A stretch of DNA of 64,000 bases, taken from the NCBI GenBank assembly GCA_023248995.1, contig JAHFDN010000003.1, forward strand, positions 1 through 64,000, in the 5' to 3' direction. Shown here piece by piece: positions 1 through 7,883 of the stretch. The stretch comes from Candidatus Rokuibacteriota bacterium. Its GTDB lineage: Bacteria > Methylomirabilota > Methylomirabilia > Rokubacteriales > CSP1-6. Below the pieces are notes generated by a model, which worked only from the letters and a program-made list of their open reading frames with translations, was not told the DNA's origin and did not search any database. Position 1 is the first letter of the stretch, and every line of letters begins with the position of its first letter. The position numbers and the translations under genes were made by a program.

Positions 1-26
1 GCCGCGTCGGCCGGCGGCGCAACCCC

Positions 27-37
27 TGGTCAGACCA
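27..37. promoter_or_regulatory. FadR/GntR-like operator palindrome
   Basis: A perfect 11-bp palindrome, TGGTCAGACCA, lies 16 bases upstream of a -35 element. It matches the core of the site bound by FadR-type (FCD) GntR regulators, CTGGTCNGACCAG, which sense acyl-CoAs or organic acids. An acid-CoA cluster lies downstream, so control of that cluster is plausible. No regulator gene is in the window, so the binding protein is inferred. Confidence 0.45.
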
Positions 38-53
38 ATACGTAATTACCCCC

Positions 54-82
54 TTGACAGTTCCCTGAAGCCACCATAGACT
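54..82 (+). promoter_or_regulatory. Candidate sigma70 promoter
   Basis: TTGACA (54-59) and TAGACT (77-82) are separated by 17 bases, giving a perfect -35 and a 4/6 -10. Transcription would start near 89 and run towards the MFS gene at 494 with a leader of about 400 bases. The palindrome at 27-37 sits just upstream. Nothing else nearby looks as good. Confidence 0.45.
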
Positions 83-480
83 CCTCCGCACCCGCTGCCC
101 TCCACGGGGGGACAGCGAGGGCTCCTCAGGGTCCAGTAGCTCGAGGCCGATAGACGGCCGAGAGGGTGCCATGGTGGTTCGGTGTAGAAGATCCCGGCGC
201 AAGGCGCGGACAAGAGGACGATGAGTCCCCCACCCATGGCGGTCACCTTCGCTCTCTCCCCAACTGCACGTGTCTGGCCCCAGTTCTGGACATCTCGTTC
301 ACACTTTAGGAACGGCGGTCACGAATTGCTATGGAATCCTTGAGCGTTTGGAAGGCACAAGGGGGTGGTCGGCCAAATTTCCGCGAAGGGCTTGACTCGC
401 CAGCGAGAGCGCAGTCCTGGAACCGGGTGTGAGGTACGCGGAGTTCTAACGCGTCTGGGAACGCGGTGCAGCGGCCGCGG
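83..480. other. Non-coding leader region
   Basis: About 400 bases without a convincing gene. The only long reading frame (reverse strand, 46-246) has no family-like content. I see no tRNA, no recognisable riboswitch and no terminator. It is probably the untranslated leader or promoter region of the MFS gene. Confidence 0.4.
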
Positions 481-493
481 AGGAGGTTAGGAG

Positions 494-1735
494 ATGAACG
501 GAGAGGGACACATCAGTCGATGGTGGCGGGTGGTGGGCGGCATGTCCATGAATCTCGCCCTCGGCGCGCTGTATGCGTGGAGCGTGTTCGTCGCCCCGCT
601 CGAGAAGGAGTTCGGCTGGAAGCGGGCTGACGTCTCCCTTATTTTCAGCATTGCGGTGTTCGTCTTCGGCATCTCCTTCGTGCTGGCCGGGCGGCTCCAG
701 GACAAGAAAGGGCCATTCTGGGTCTCGGTGACCGGCGGCGTGCTGGTCAGCCTCGGATTCTTCATGTGCGCTTACACGACCAGCCTGAACTGGCTCTTCT
801 TCTGGTTCGGCGTCTTGGGCGGGATCGGCAACGGCTTCGGCTACGCGACGCCCATCCCCGTCATGGCCAAGTGGTTCCCAGACAAGCGGGGCACGGCAGT
901 CGGCCTCGCTGTGGCGGGATACGGCGGCGGGTCGGCCATCTTCGGACCCTTGTCCGCAAACTGGCTGATCCCGACCTACGGGTGGCGGGCCACCTTCCAG
1001 GTCCTGGCGTTCATCTTCCTCGCCATGACGCTGATCGGGGCGTTCCTGCTCAAGAACCCGCCGGCCGGCTACCGGCCCGCAGGATGGGCGCCCGCCGCTG
1101 CGGCCAAGGCGGCGGCCACGACCTACGAGTTCGCCCCGGGCGAGGCCATCAAGACCCCCACCTTCTACTTCATGTGGATTGCCTACTGCCTCGGCACCAT
1201 AGCGGGCTTCATGGCGATCAGCCAGTTGCTGCCGTTTGCGAAGAGCGTGGGGATGGGGGCGGAATGGGCATTCGTGCTCTTTGTCACGGGGGCGGTTGGC
1301 AACGCGAGCGGGCGGATTCTTTCGGGCACGATGTCGGACGCCATGGGCCGTCTGAACGTCCTGCGGTTGATGATCGCGGTCTCGGCCGTTGGCATGCCGT
1401 TCCTGTATCTTGTGGGCGGCAACGTCCCGCTGCTGCTCGCCATGATCTTCGTGGTGTACTGGTGCTACGGCACCCAGCTCTCCGTGAATGCCTCCACGGC
1501 CTCGGACTTCTGGGGGACCAAGAATGCGGGGATCAACTACGGCATGCTCTTCACGGCGTGGGGCGTGGCCGGCATCATCGGCCCGCGGATCGCCGGCGTG
1601 CTGTTCGACACCTATAAAGACTATCGCGTCGCGTTTTACACCGCTGGAGCCCTGGCGGTGGTGGCGCTGATTTCGGAGATGATCGCCAAGCGTCCTGCGG
1701 TGCCGGCGGGGGCGCCGGCGAAGGTAACGGCGTAA
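494..1735 (+). CDS. MFS carrier, oxalate/formate antiporter (OxlT) family
   Basis: A 413-residue inner-membrane carrier with about 12 hydrophobic segments. The N-terminal GALYAWSVFVAPLEKEFGW and the loop MAKWFPDKRGTAVGLAVAGYGGG are typical of the OFA family, whose members exchange oxalate, formate or other carboxylates. AGGAGG ends seven bases before the ATG, a strong ribosome site. It is followed on the same strand by family III CoA-transferases and an acyl-CoA ligase, so uptake of a carboxylic acid that is then activated to a CoA thioester is a reasonable inference. The exact substrate cannot be read from the sequence. Confidence 0.85.
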   Translation: MNGEGHISRWWRVVGGMSMNLALGALYAWSVFVAPLEKEFGWKRADVSLIFSIAVFVFGISFVLAGRLQDKKGPFWVSVTGGVLVSLGFFMCAYTTSLNWLFFWFGVLGGIGNGFGYATPIPVMAKWFPDKRGTAVGLAVAGYGGGSAIFGPLSANWLIPTYGWRATFQVLAFIFLAMTLIGAFLLKNPPAGYRPAGWAPAAAAKAAATTYEFAPGEAIKTPTFYFMWIAYCLGTIAGFMAISQLLPFAKSVGMGAEWAFVLFVTGAVGNASGRILSGTMSDAMGRLNVLRLMIAVSAVGMPFLYLVGGNVPLLLAMIFVVYWCYGTQLSVNASTASDFWGTKNAGINYGMLFTAWGVAGIIGPRIAGVLFDTYKDYRVAFYTAGALAVVALISEMIAKRPAVPAGAPAKVTA

Positions 1736-1791
1736 CCCCCCGCAGCGGGGATGATCGAGCGCACAACAGCCATCAAGTAAGGGAGGTCAGC

Positions 1792-2208
1792 ATGGCAAAG
1801 AGCTATCCTGTGTTAGCGTGGCCGGCCGTTCCGACGCCGACCCCGGATGAGGTGTATAAGGGAGAGGCCGACGCGAAGAAGGAGTATGCTCTGTGGCTGG
1901 AGGACAATGTCCGGCAGAGCAAAAACTTCGACAAGCCCGAAGCCCTCAACAACATCCGCGTCCTGGACTGTACCAGCATGATGATCATCGGCCACTGGTG
2001 CTCGTCTCTCTTCGCCGAACTCGGGGCAGAGGTCATCATGGTGGAACCGGCCGGCGGCGATCCCCTCCGCAAGCTGACGCCCTTCGGCCGCAAAGAGTAC
2101 ATGTTCAAGGATTCGCAGACCCAGGAGGGGGTGGGCGCCCGGTTCCTGGCGGAGGCCCGGAGCAAGCAGTCCGTCACGCTGGATCTCACGAAGCCCGAGG
2201 GGCGTTAG
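1792..2208 (+). CDS. Family III CoA-transferase, N-terminal part (interrupted by TAG)
   Basis: These 138 residues are the first third of a CaiB/BaiF (formyl-CoA transferase-like) enzyme. They contain the start of the Rossmann region (NNIRVLDCTSMMIIGHWCSSLFAELGAEVIMVEP) and end at DLTKPEGR. The TAG at 2206-2208 falls where relatives continue with E-I-L-K-K-L, and the same frame continues as the next entry; one change, GAG to TAG, would join them. GGGAGG precedes the ATG. Either the gene is recently inactivated, the stop is read through, or one base was miscalled. The intact neighbour at 3198 has PEGQ at this site. Confidence 0.75.
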   Translation: MAKSYPVLAWPAVPTPTPDEVYKGEADAKKEYALWLEDNVRQSKNFDKPEALNNIRVLDCTSMMIIGHWCSSLFAELGAEVIMVEPAGGDPLRKLTPFGRKEYMFKDSQTQEGVGARFLAEARSKQSVTLDLTKPEGR

Positions 2209-2211
2209 ATC

Positions 2212-3195
2212 TTGAAGAAGCTCGCTGCTCACGCCGATGTCATTATTGAGAACGCCCCCCCCGGCCAGTGGGACGAGTGGGGGATCGGCTATCGCCAGCT
2301 CTCCCAGCTTAACCCCCGCCTGGTTTACGCCTGGGTGGGCCAGCTTGGTCAGTGGGGCCCCTTGAAGGATAAGCCCGGCAACCTCGATCCCACGGCGCAG
2401 GCCGCGTGCGGCTTCGTCCACGGCACCGGCGCTCCGGTGGCCTTCGGCGGCACCCCGACCCGGTCGGGCTGGTGGATGTGCGACCAGGTCGGTGGGACCG
2501 GCGCCGCTATCGGCATCATGACGGCGCTCAACTACCGGGAAGAGGTCTCAGGCCGCGGCCAGTTCGTCGAGGCGACGGGCGCGGCCGGGGTCATTCGGAT
2601 CCTGGACTACAACTGGGGCTGGTACGGGGTGGACGGGAGCATCCGGCCCCGGTACGGCAACTGGGACCTGGCCATTAACATTTACGCCGTGAACCCCTGT
2701 AAGGATGGCCAGATCATGGTGGGCGGCGGCCATGACCGCCTCTGGTACCGGATCTGGCGGACGGTGGGGAAGGACAAGCCGGAGGTCGAGCAGCATATTG
2801 TCGAAGACCCCGCCCTCAAGGAAGTCACCGCCCGGCTGCCCCACTATAAGCAGGTGGAGACCTATACCTCACTCTGCGAGTGGATGAAGGACAACACCCG
2901 CTCCGAGGCCGAGACCAAGCTCCAGGCCGAGGAGGTGGCGTCGGGAGGTGTGTCGTTCATCGATGAGGTCTGCGAGTTCCCCCACTACAAGTACCGAGGG
3001 CACCTCGAGATCATCGACGACGTCAACTACGGCAAGGTGCTGATCGGGGCCTCGGCCTTCCTCGGCCAGCGGACCCCGGGCCGGGTGAAGTGGATCGGCC
3101 GGCCGATCGGCCAGGACAACGAGGACGTCTACCGCCGGCTCTTGGGCTTCACCAAGGCCGACATGGATAACCTCAAGGCAAAGGGAGTGATCTAA
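2212..3195 (+). CDS. Family III CoA-transferase, C-terminal part (continuation after TAG)
   Basis: These 327 residues continue the CoA-transferase in the same frame after the TAG at 2206-2208. The possible TTG start at 2212 has no ribosome site, so independent translation is doubtful. The segment begins with KKLAAHADVIIENAPPGQWDEWG, the family region that follows the nucleotide fold, and carries GIGYRQLSQLNPRLVYAW. Joined, the two parts make about 467 codons, close to the 446-residue paralogue that follows two bases after this stop. Family III enzymes move CoA between carboxylic acids through an aspartyl-CoA intermediate; the catalytic aspartate could not be assigned with certainty. Confidence 0.75.
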   Translation: MKKLAAHADVIIENAPPGQWDEWGIGYRQLSQLNPRLVYAWVGQLGQWGPLKDKPGNLDPTAQAACGFVHGTGAPVAFGGTPTRSGWWMCDQVGGTGAAIGIMTALNYREEVSGRGQFVEATGAAGVIRILDYNWGWYGVDGSIRPRYGNWDLAINIYAVNPCKDGQIMVGGGHDRLWYRIWRTVGKDKPEVEQHIVEDPALKEVTARLPHYKQVETYTSLCEWMKDNTRSEAETKLQAEEVASGGVSFIDEVCEFPHYKYRGHLEIIDDVNYGKVLIGASAFLGQRTPGRVKWIGRPIGQDNEDVYRRLLGFTKADMDNLKAKGVI

Positions 3196-3197
3196 CC

Positions 3198-4538
3198 ATG
3201 GCGATGTCTTTTGAAGAGTACTGCCGCGACGTCTTCGACCCGAAGAAGATCTTCGGAAAGCCGGAGCCGCTGAAGGGGAAGCGGTTCCTGAGCTGCACCC
3301 AGTACATCCTGGGCCCCTCCTGCGCGAACTATCTGGCAGAGCTCGGGGCCGAGGTGATCAAGATCGAGCTCCCCCGCCGGGGTGAGCCGATGCGCCATAC
3401 CACGCCCTTCAACGAGCCCAAGCTCTATCCCCTGTCAAAGCAGATGCCGGAGATGGGAACCGGCCTCGGCTTCTTCGGGGCCAACCACAACGAGTATTTC
3501 CTCTCGGTGGACTTCCATAAGCCGGAGGGGCAGGCGATCGTCAAGATGCTCGCCAACAAGTCCGACGGCGTTGTGGAAAACTACCGGGCCGGCACCTTCG
3601 ACCGCTGGGGGATCGGCTACCGTCAGCTCAGCCAGACGAATCCTCGGATCATCTACCAGTGGCTGGGAGGGTTCGGCGGCTGGGGCCCCGGCCGCAAGCG
3701 GGCCAGCTACGACATCCTGGGTCAGGCCCAGGGCGGTTGTTTCTCGGTGACCGGCTGGCCCCTAGATAAGGGAGGCAACCCCTCCAAGCAGACCATCTGG
3801 ATCATGGACTACTGGGGAGGCATGATGGGCGCCTTCCAGATCCTCGCCTGCATGTACTGGCGGGACAACGTCTCCGGCCTGGGGAACTTCATGGAGTACT
3901 CCCAGGTGCAGGGAGCCCAGCGCCACCTCTCCGACTGCATCGCGCTTTACGGCCGCCACGGTCTGGTGCCCCAGCGGTGGGGGAACTATGATCCCCTCGT
4001 CAGCGTCCACGGGATCATCAAGTGCGGCAAATCGTCCTATCCGAACTCCAAGAACCCGCAAGAACTAGAAGAGGGGTTCATCCTGGTCAGCGCGTACAAG
4101 GATGCCGACTTCGCCAAGCTGATGAAGCTCATCACGCGGGACGACCTGGCCAAGAAGTACGCGACGCACGATGAGCGGATCAAGGCGGAAAGTCAGTATG
4201 AGATCTACCCTGCCATAGAGGCCTGGGCCAAGGACAAGACCAAGGAGCAGGCCCGGGATATCCTCACCAAAGAGGGGATCAACAACCAGCCGGTCTGGAA
4301 CTCGAAGGAGGTGTCGAATCAGGAGCACTTCCACCTCCGGGGGGAGCTGGAGTGGCTGGACGATCCCACGTTCGGTGACGTCCAAAGCCAAGGGCCCGCC
4401 TTCCATCTTTCCGACAGCCCGCCCCGCCACAAGTGGGCCTTCAAACCCGTCGGGGCCGATAACGAGTACATCCTCGGCAAGCTCTGCGGCTTCTCCAAGA
4501 CGAAGATGGCGGAGCTGGAGGCGGACGCGGTCATCTAA
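3198..4538 (+). CDS. Family III CoA-transferase (CaiB/BaiF type)
   Basis: An intact 446-residue paralogue of the interrupted gene before it, with the same landmarks: KRFLSCTQYILGPSCANYLAELGAEVIKIE, then DKPEG-type and GIGYRQLSQTNPRIIYQW. Two adjacent, unequal family III genes resemble heteromeric transferases such as benzylsuccinate CoA-transferase BbsEF, where both subunits are needed. If this pair works the same way, the TAG in the partner would disable the enzyme. The gene starts two bases after the partner's stop, so they are co-transcribed. The substrate acid is unknown. Confidence 0.88.
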   Translation: MAMSFEEYCRDVFDPKKIFGKPEPLKGKRFLSCTQYILGPSCANYLAELGAEVIKIELPRRGEPMRHTTPFNEPKLYPLSKQMPEMGTGLGFFGANHNEYFLSVDFHKPEGQAIVKMLANKSDGVVENYRAGTFDRWGIGYRQLSQTNPRIIYQWLGGFGGWGPGRKRASYDILGQAQGGCFSVTGWPLDKGGNPSKQTIWIMDYWGGMMGAFQILACMYWRDNVSGLGNFMEYSQVQGAQRHLSDCIALYGRHGLVPQRWGNYDPLVSVHGIIKCGKSSYPNSKNPQELEEGFILVSAYKDADFAKLMKLITRDDLAKKYATHDERIKAESQYEIYPAIEAWAKDKTKEQARDILTKEGINNQPVWNSKEVSNQEHFHLRGELEWLDDPTFGDVQSQGPAFHLSDSPPRHKWAFKPVGADNEYILGKLCGFSKTKMAELEADAVI

Positions 4539-4571
4539 TTCACGCCCCGACAGGGGGAGGGAGGCAGACGG

Positions 4572-4994
4572 ATGGCAGAAGTCAGTTATAAACACTGTTC
4601 CTTGATGTTCGAGTGTCCCAAGTGTTCGGTGATCAACTACATGGACCCTTTTTCCTTCTGGAACTTCAAGGGGAAGACCAAGTGCGCCGGCTGCGACGCC
4701 ATCTACGCCGTTGAGTACTCCAATGGCCAGAGGGTGAAGGGGCCCGATCCGGCCCAGGGGCCGCACGATAAGCTGCCCGGCTACGCCCAATCCAAGGATT
4801 ACAAGACCGAGTACACGATGACGGGCAAAGTGAGCCCGCCGTTGTACGCCCGTGCCCCGGACCAGAAGCACGGACCGACGTATTCGAATGTCCGGGGGAA
4901 GCCGGTGGCGGCAGGGAAGTTGACGGCCGCTGACCTCGTTGGGAGCCGCGCCCGCTTCATCGTGGAGGGGAAACCCTATAAGCCGGCGGGGTAG
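4572..4994 (+). CDS. Small zinc-ribbon protein in the CoA-transferase cluster
   Basis: A 140-residue soluble protein. Cys15-x2-Cys18 (FECPKC) and Cys38-x2-Cys41 (CAGC) form a likely zinc ribbon in the first 45 residues, with an extra Cys9. The rest is polar and of unknown fold. A GGGAGGGAG ribosome site lies before the ATG. Its position between the CoA-transferase and ligase genes suggests an accessory or assembly role in the same acid pathway. I do not recognise the family. Confidence 0.75.
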   Translation: MAEVSYKHCSLMFECPKCSVINYMDPFSFWNFKGKTKCAGCDAIYAVEYSNGQRVKGPDPAQGPHDKLPGYAQSKDYKTEYTMTGKVSPPLYARAPDQKHGPTYSNVRGKPVAAGKLTAADLVGSRARFIVEGKPYKPAG

Positions 4995-5103
4995 GAGCGC
5001 CAAAAAGGCGAAACGAGTCAAGAAGAGATCGGGGCGCGCCGGTTCCAAGCGCCCCCGTACGAAGCATCCTCGCCCACGAACGGCGAGAAGGGAGGAATTC
5101 CGG

Positions 5104-5316
5104 ATGGCGAAAGGGACGTGGCCAAAGGATACGTATCCCTTTGAGTGCCCTCATTATTCGAAGGCGCTCGATCCCCACATCGCATCGGCCTACTGGGGGT
5201 ACGATGCCGCAGTCGAGTGGCCGTACACGAAGATCATCCCCAAGGGGAGCGAGCCCAAGGAGTGCGACTACTGCAGGGGGACGACCACCGCGCGGAAAGG
5301 ATTCCCATTCGAGTAG
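5104..5316 (+). CDS. Small cysteine-containing protein, unknown
   Basis: Seventy residues starting MAKGTWPKDTYPFECPHY and containing Cys15-x-His17 and Cys54-x2-Cys57, a possible metal site. GGGAGG lies just before the ATG. The gene lies in the same run as the zinc-ribbon gene upstream and is rich in Trp and Tyr, as that protein is. The 109 bases before it (4995-5103) encode a Lys/Arg-rich stretch in the same frame but contain no ATG, GTG or TTG, so the short form is preferred. Function unknown. Confidence 0.6.
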   Translation: MAKGTWPKDTYPFECPHYSKALDPHIASAYWGYDAAVEWPYTKIIPKGSEPKECDYCRGTTTARKGFPFE

Positions 5317-5343
5317 GCTCCTGCGCCTCCTCGGGGCTTTCAT

Positions 5344-5400
5344 GCACATCACGGCCGCCTCGGCGGCTGTGATGTGCCGGGAAGCCTTTCTTTCTTCCCG
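5344..5400 (+). terminator. Two tandem hairpins between small genes
   Basis: The arms 5344-5359 and 5362-5377 pair over 16 bp with one G-U pair and only a two-base gap, a cruciform-like stem. A second stem follows at once (5378-5384 with 5394-5400, 7 bp, loop CCTTTCTTT). There is no true T-run, so this may attenuate or protect the mRNA rather than terminate it. Confidence 0.5.
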
Positions 5401-5464
5401 CCACCTGCGTTTCGTGCCGGGCTTGCTGCTGAGCCAGCGGTGAACCCATGTCGGAGGTGATTCC

Positions 5465-5839
5465 ATGAAGGTCGAGTTCTACTACAGCAGCAAGCAGGCG
5501 CCGGGCCCCCAATTCCCCTGCGACAACAAGAAGGCCGTGGACCTCTGCAAGCAGCTCCAGCAGAAAGGGGTCAACGTGAAGATCCAGGACTGCGGGGAGC
5601 AGGCGGCAGCCTTCATGACCTACAATGCCGCCGTGACGGGCCCCCCCTCGGCGCAGCGCGCGGTCTTCGGCGCCAAGGGCGCCCTGGAAGAGGATTTCGG
5701 AAAGACCGTTCCCGCCCTCCTGATCTTCGAGAAGGAGGGGGATCGTTACCCCACCGAGGTCTTTCCCAGGTCGGATCGGGAGCTGAGCAAGCTGGTGGGT
5801 GTCGAGGAAGCCCTCCAGGAGCTCCTGAGCAAGGCCTGA
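5465..5839 (+). CDS. Small alpha/beta protein, possibly thioredoxin-like, unknown
   Basis: A 124-residue soluble protein beginning KVEFYYSSKQ. Predicted strand-helix-strand order and a TVPALLIFE segment that could be the cis-proline strand hint at a thioredoxin-like fold, but the N-terminal CxxC is absent; single cysteines are at 19, 28 and 43. GGAGGTGATTCC precedes the ATG. It sits 18 bases upstream of the acyl-CoA ligase gene, so it is probably translated from the same message. Function unknown. Confidence 0.65.
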   Translation: MKVEFYYSSKQAPGPQFPCDNKKAVDLCKQLQQKGVNVKIQDCGEQAAAFMTYNAAVTGPPSAQRAVFGAKGALEEDFGKTVPALLIFEKEGDRYPTEVFPRSDRELSKLVGVEEALQELLSKA

Positions 5840-5857
5840 GGGGAAGGAGTCACTGCG

Positions 5858-7534
5858 ATGGGAAAGCTGCTGGAAGGAGACCTGCCACCCAAGGAGCTCT
5901 GGCCGACCCGGATCTACAAGCTTCCCGAGTATCAGTCCTATCCCCAGAAATTCAACAGCACCGAGGAGCTCCTCGACAAGCAGGTGGCGGCGGGCAGAGG
6001 GGACCGGGCTGCGATCCTCTTCGAGGATAAAAAGATCCCCTACAAGGCGCTCCTCGGGATGGTCAACAAGCTGGGGTCGAGCCTCAGGGCGCTGGGCATC
6101 GAGGAGGGCGACCGGGTGGCCCTCAGGACTCCCAACATCCCGCCCGCCCTGGTGACGAACTTCGCGGTCCTGAAGATCGGCGGCATCTTCCTGCCGACGT
6201 CCGGCTTGTTTTCCCGAGCCGAGATCGCCCACGTCTTCAACAATGCCGAGGTCAAGGCCGTCGTCGTGGCGGGGGCGTTCTTGGAGGAACTGGAAAAGGC
6301 CAAGGCCGACCTGAAGACCCTCGAGCACGTTATCGTCGTGGGCGGGACGCCGGAGCAGCAGGCGGCATACAAGCAGAAGGGCTATCTCCTCTACCAGGAG
6401 CTTCTGGACGGCGGGAAGCCGGAATGTGAGCCGGTGCGCCGGGATCGGATGGATGTGTCGGTCCTGATCTATACGTCAGGGACGACCGGCCTGCCCAAGG
6501 GGACGGTCCATTTGACGGAAGAGGCGCTCATCGTCCCCGACGGCTTCGGCAAGTACTGCTGGGGGGTGACGGCGAACGACGTCATCCTGAGCGCCGCGCC
6601 CATCGCCATGGCAGCCGGGTACTCCGCCGTCACCACGATCCCTTACCGGTTCGGGGCCGCGGTCTCCATCTTCCCCCGGTTCACCCCCGAGGGGATGTTC
6701 GAGCAGATCCAGAACCACAAGGCGACCATCCTGTCGGCGCTGCCCACGGCCTACAGGAAGATGCTCCAGGTGCCGGACGCGGAGAAGAAGTACAACATCG
6801 GTTCCCTTCGGATCTGCACGGGCGGAGGCGAATCGCTGACGGCCAAGACCTACCTGGATTGGAAGGCCAAGTTCGGCCAGGAGATCTTCGAGGGGCTGGG
6901 GACCACCGAGATGATGTTCGTCTTCATCTCCTCTGCGGCCACGAAGAAGGTCAAGCCGGGCTCGATCGGCCCCGCCATCCCGGGGTACGAGCTCAAGGTC
7001 GTCAACGAGGAGGGCAAGGACTGCAAGCCGGGAGAGAGTGGGCAGCTCCTGGCCCGGGGACCCACGGGAACCGTGTACTGGCGGGATGCCGAGAAACAGC
7101 GCTCCGTCGTCAAGGGGGGCTGGTGCCGGGCCGGTGACATGGTCAGCATGGACGAGGATGGCTACATCTGGTTCCTCTCGCGCGAGGATGATCTGATCAA
7201 GTCCTCCGGCTACCGGATCGGGCCGGAGGAGATCGAGGATGTCTTGGTCACGCATCCGGCGGTGGCGGATGCAGGGGTGGTTGGACTACCCGACCCTGTG
7301 ATGGGGCAGAAGACCAAGGCCTTCGTCCAGATCAAGGAAGGCAAGCAGCCGTCCGCTGCCTTACAGCAGGAGCTGATCGAGTTCTGCCGGGGCAAGATCG
7401 CGGTCTACAAGCTGCCCAGGGAAGTGGAATTTGTTGACAAGATGCCCCGGGCGCCGGGACCCGGCGGTCCGGGGACGGGAAAGCTCCTCCGGCGATTCCT
7501 GCGGCAGCGCGAGACGGAGAAGGCGAAGCCCTAG
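5858..7534 (+). CDS. AMP-forming acyl-CoA ligase (benzoate/aminobenzoate-CoA ligase-like)
   Basis: A 558-residue ANL-superfamily enzyme. The P-loop-like motif YTSGTTGLPKG is at about 205-215, GLGTTEMM is the A5 motif, and GDMVSMDEDGYIWFLSREDD carries the hinge. The C-terminal catalytic lysine is in GTGKLLRR (about Lys542). It should activate a carboxylic acid with ATP to an acyl-AMP and then an acyl-CoA. The overall order resembles aryl-acid ligases. Oddly, the usual PRTxxGK is stretched by a Gly/Pro-rich insert (APGPGGPGTGK). Its neighbours suggest it feeds the same CoA pathway as the transferases. Confidence 0.85.
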   Translation: MGKLLEGDLPPKELWPTRIYKLPEYQSYPQKFNSTEELLDKQVAAGRGDRAAILFEDKKIPYKALLGMVNKLGSSLRALGIEEGDRVALRTPNIPPALVTNFAVLKIGGIFLPTSGLFSRAEIAHVFNNAEVKAVVVAGAFLEELEKAKADLKTLEHVIVVGGTPEQQAAYKQKGYLLYQELLDGGKPECEPVRRDRMDVSVLIYTSGTTGLPKGTVHLTEEALIVPDGFGKYCWGVTANDVILSAAPIAMAAGYSAVTTIPYRFGAAVSIFPRFTPEGMFEQIQNHKATILSALPTAYRKMLQVPDAEKKYNIGSLRICTGGGESLTAKTYLDWKAKFGQEIFEGLGTTEMMFVFISSAATKKVKPGSIGPAIPGYELKVVNEEGKDCKPGESGQLLARGPTGTVYWRDAEKQRSVVKGGWCRAGDMVSMDEDGYIWFLSREDDLIKSSGYRIGPEEIEDVLVTHPAVADAGVVGLPDPVMGQKTKAFVQIKEGKQPSAALQQELIEFCRGKIAVYKLPREVEFVDKMPRAPGPGGPGTGKLLRRFLRQRETEKAKP

Positions 7535-7573
7535 TCGAGGCGCGACGGAACGTCGAAGAGCCCGGAAGGACGA

Positions 7574-7607
7574 AGGGGCCCGCCCAGGTCGCGGGCCCTT
7601 GTTGTTT
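7574..7607 (+). terminator. Rho-independent terminator after the ligase
   Basis: GGGCCCGC (7576-7583) and GCGGGCCC (7591-7598) form an 8-bp GC stem with a 7-base loop, followed by TTGTTGTTT. It lies 40 bases after the ligase stop and closes the acid cluster. The next small gene on this strand has its own ribosome site beyond it. Confidence 0.75.
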
Positions 7608-7637
7608 GGCGAGCGATCGAGGGAGGAGGAGAGGGTC

Positions 7638-7883
7638 GTGCTCTGCAAGCGGTGCGGAAACGGGGTGGCGGCGCAATTCCAGCGCGTGGACAGCTTCGAG
7701 CGCCTCGCCCTGGCCGATGACCCGGCGGATCCCAACTGCGGCCACTACTACATCGAGGTCGTGTACGTGATGCGATGCTCCGCTTGCGACCACCGACAGG
7801 AACACGTGGTGAAGCGGTCGCCCTTCTCGGGCTTGAAGGAGGCCGAGAGGGAACTGGAGAGCCATCTCTTCGGCAAGGGGTGA
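7638..7883 (+). CDS. Small double-CxxC (zinc-ribbon) protein
   Basis: An 81-residue protein starting at GTG 7638, seven bases after AGGAGGA. LCKRCGNG near the N-terminus and MRCSACDHRQ in the middle supply two CxxC knuckles for one zinc. The rest is charged. Its 3' end overlaps the 3' end of the convergent cytochrome c frame by 136 bases. The conserved part of the cytochrome ends before the overlap, so the real conflict may be small. Function unknown. Confidence 0.6.
   Translation: MLCKRCGNGVAAQFQRVDSFERLALADDPADPNCGHYYIEVVYVMRCSACDHRQEHVVKRSPFSGLKEAERELESHLFGKG

Noticed and set aside
46-246. 66-codon reverse frame at the left edge
   Set aside because: No ribosome site, no recognisable sequence, and it runs across a good forward promoter.
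2206-2208. TAG as a pyrrolysine codon
   Set aside because: The position is a glutamate in relatives, other genes here end in TAG normally, and no Pyl genes are seen.
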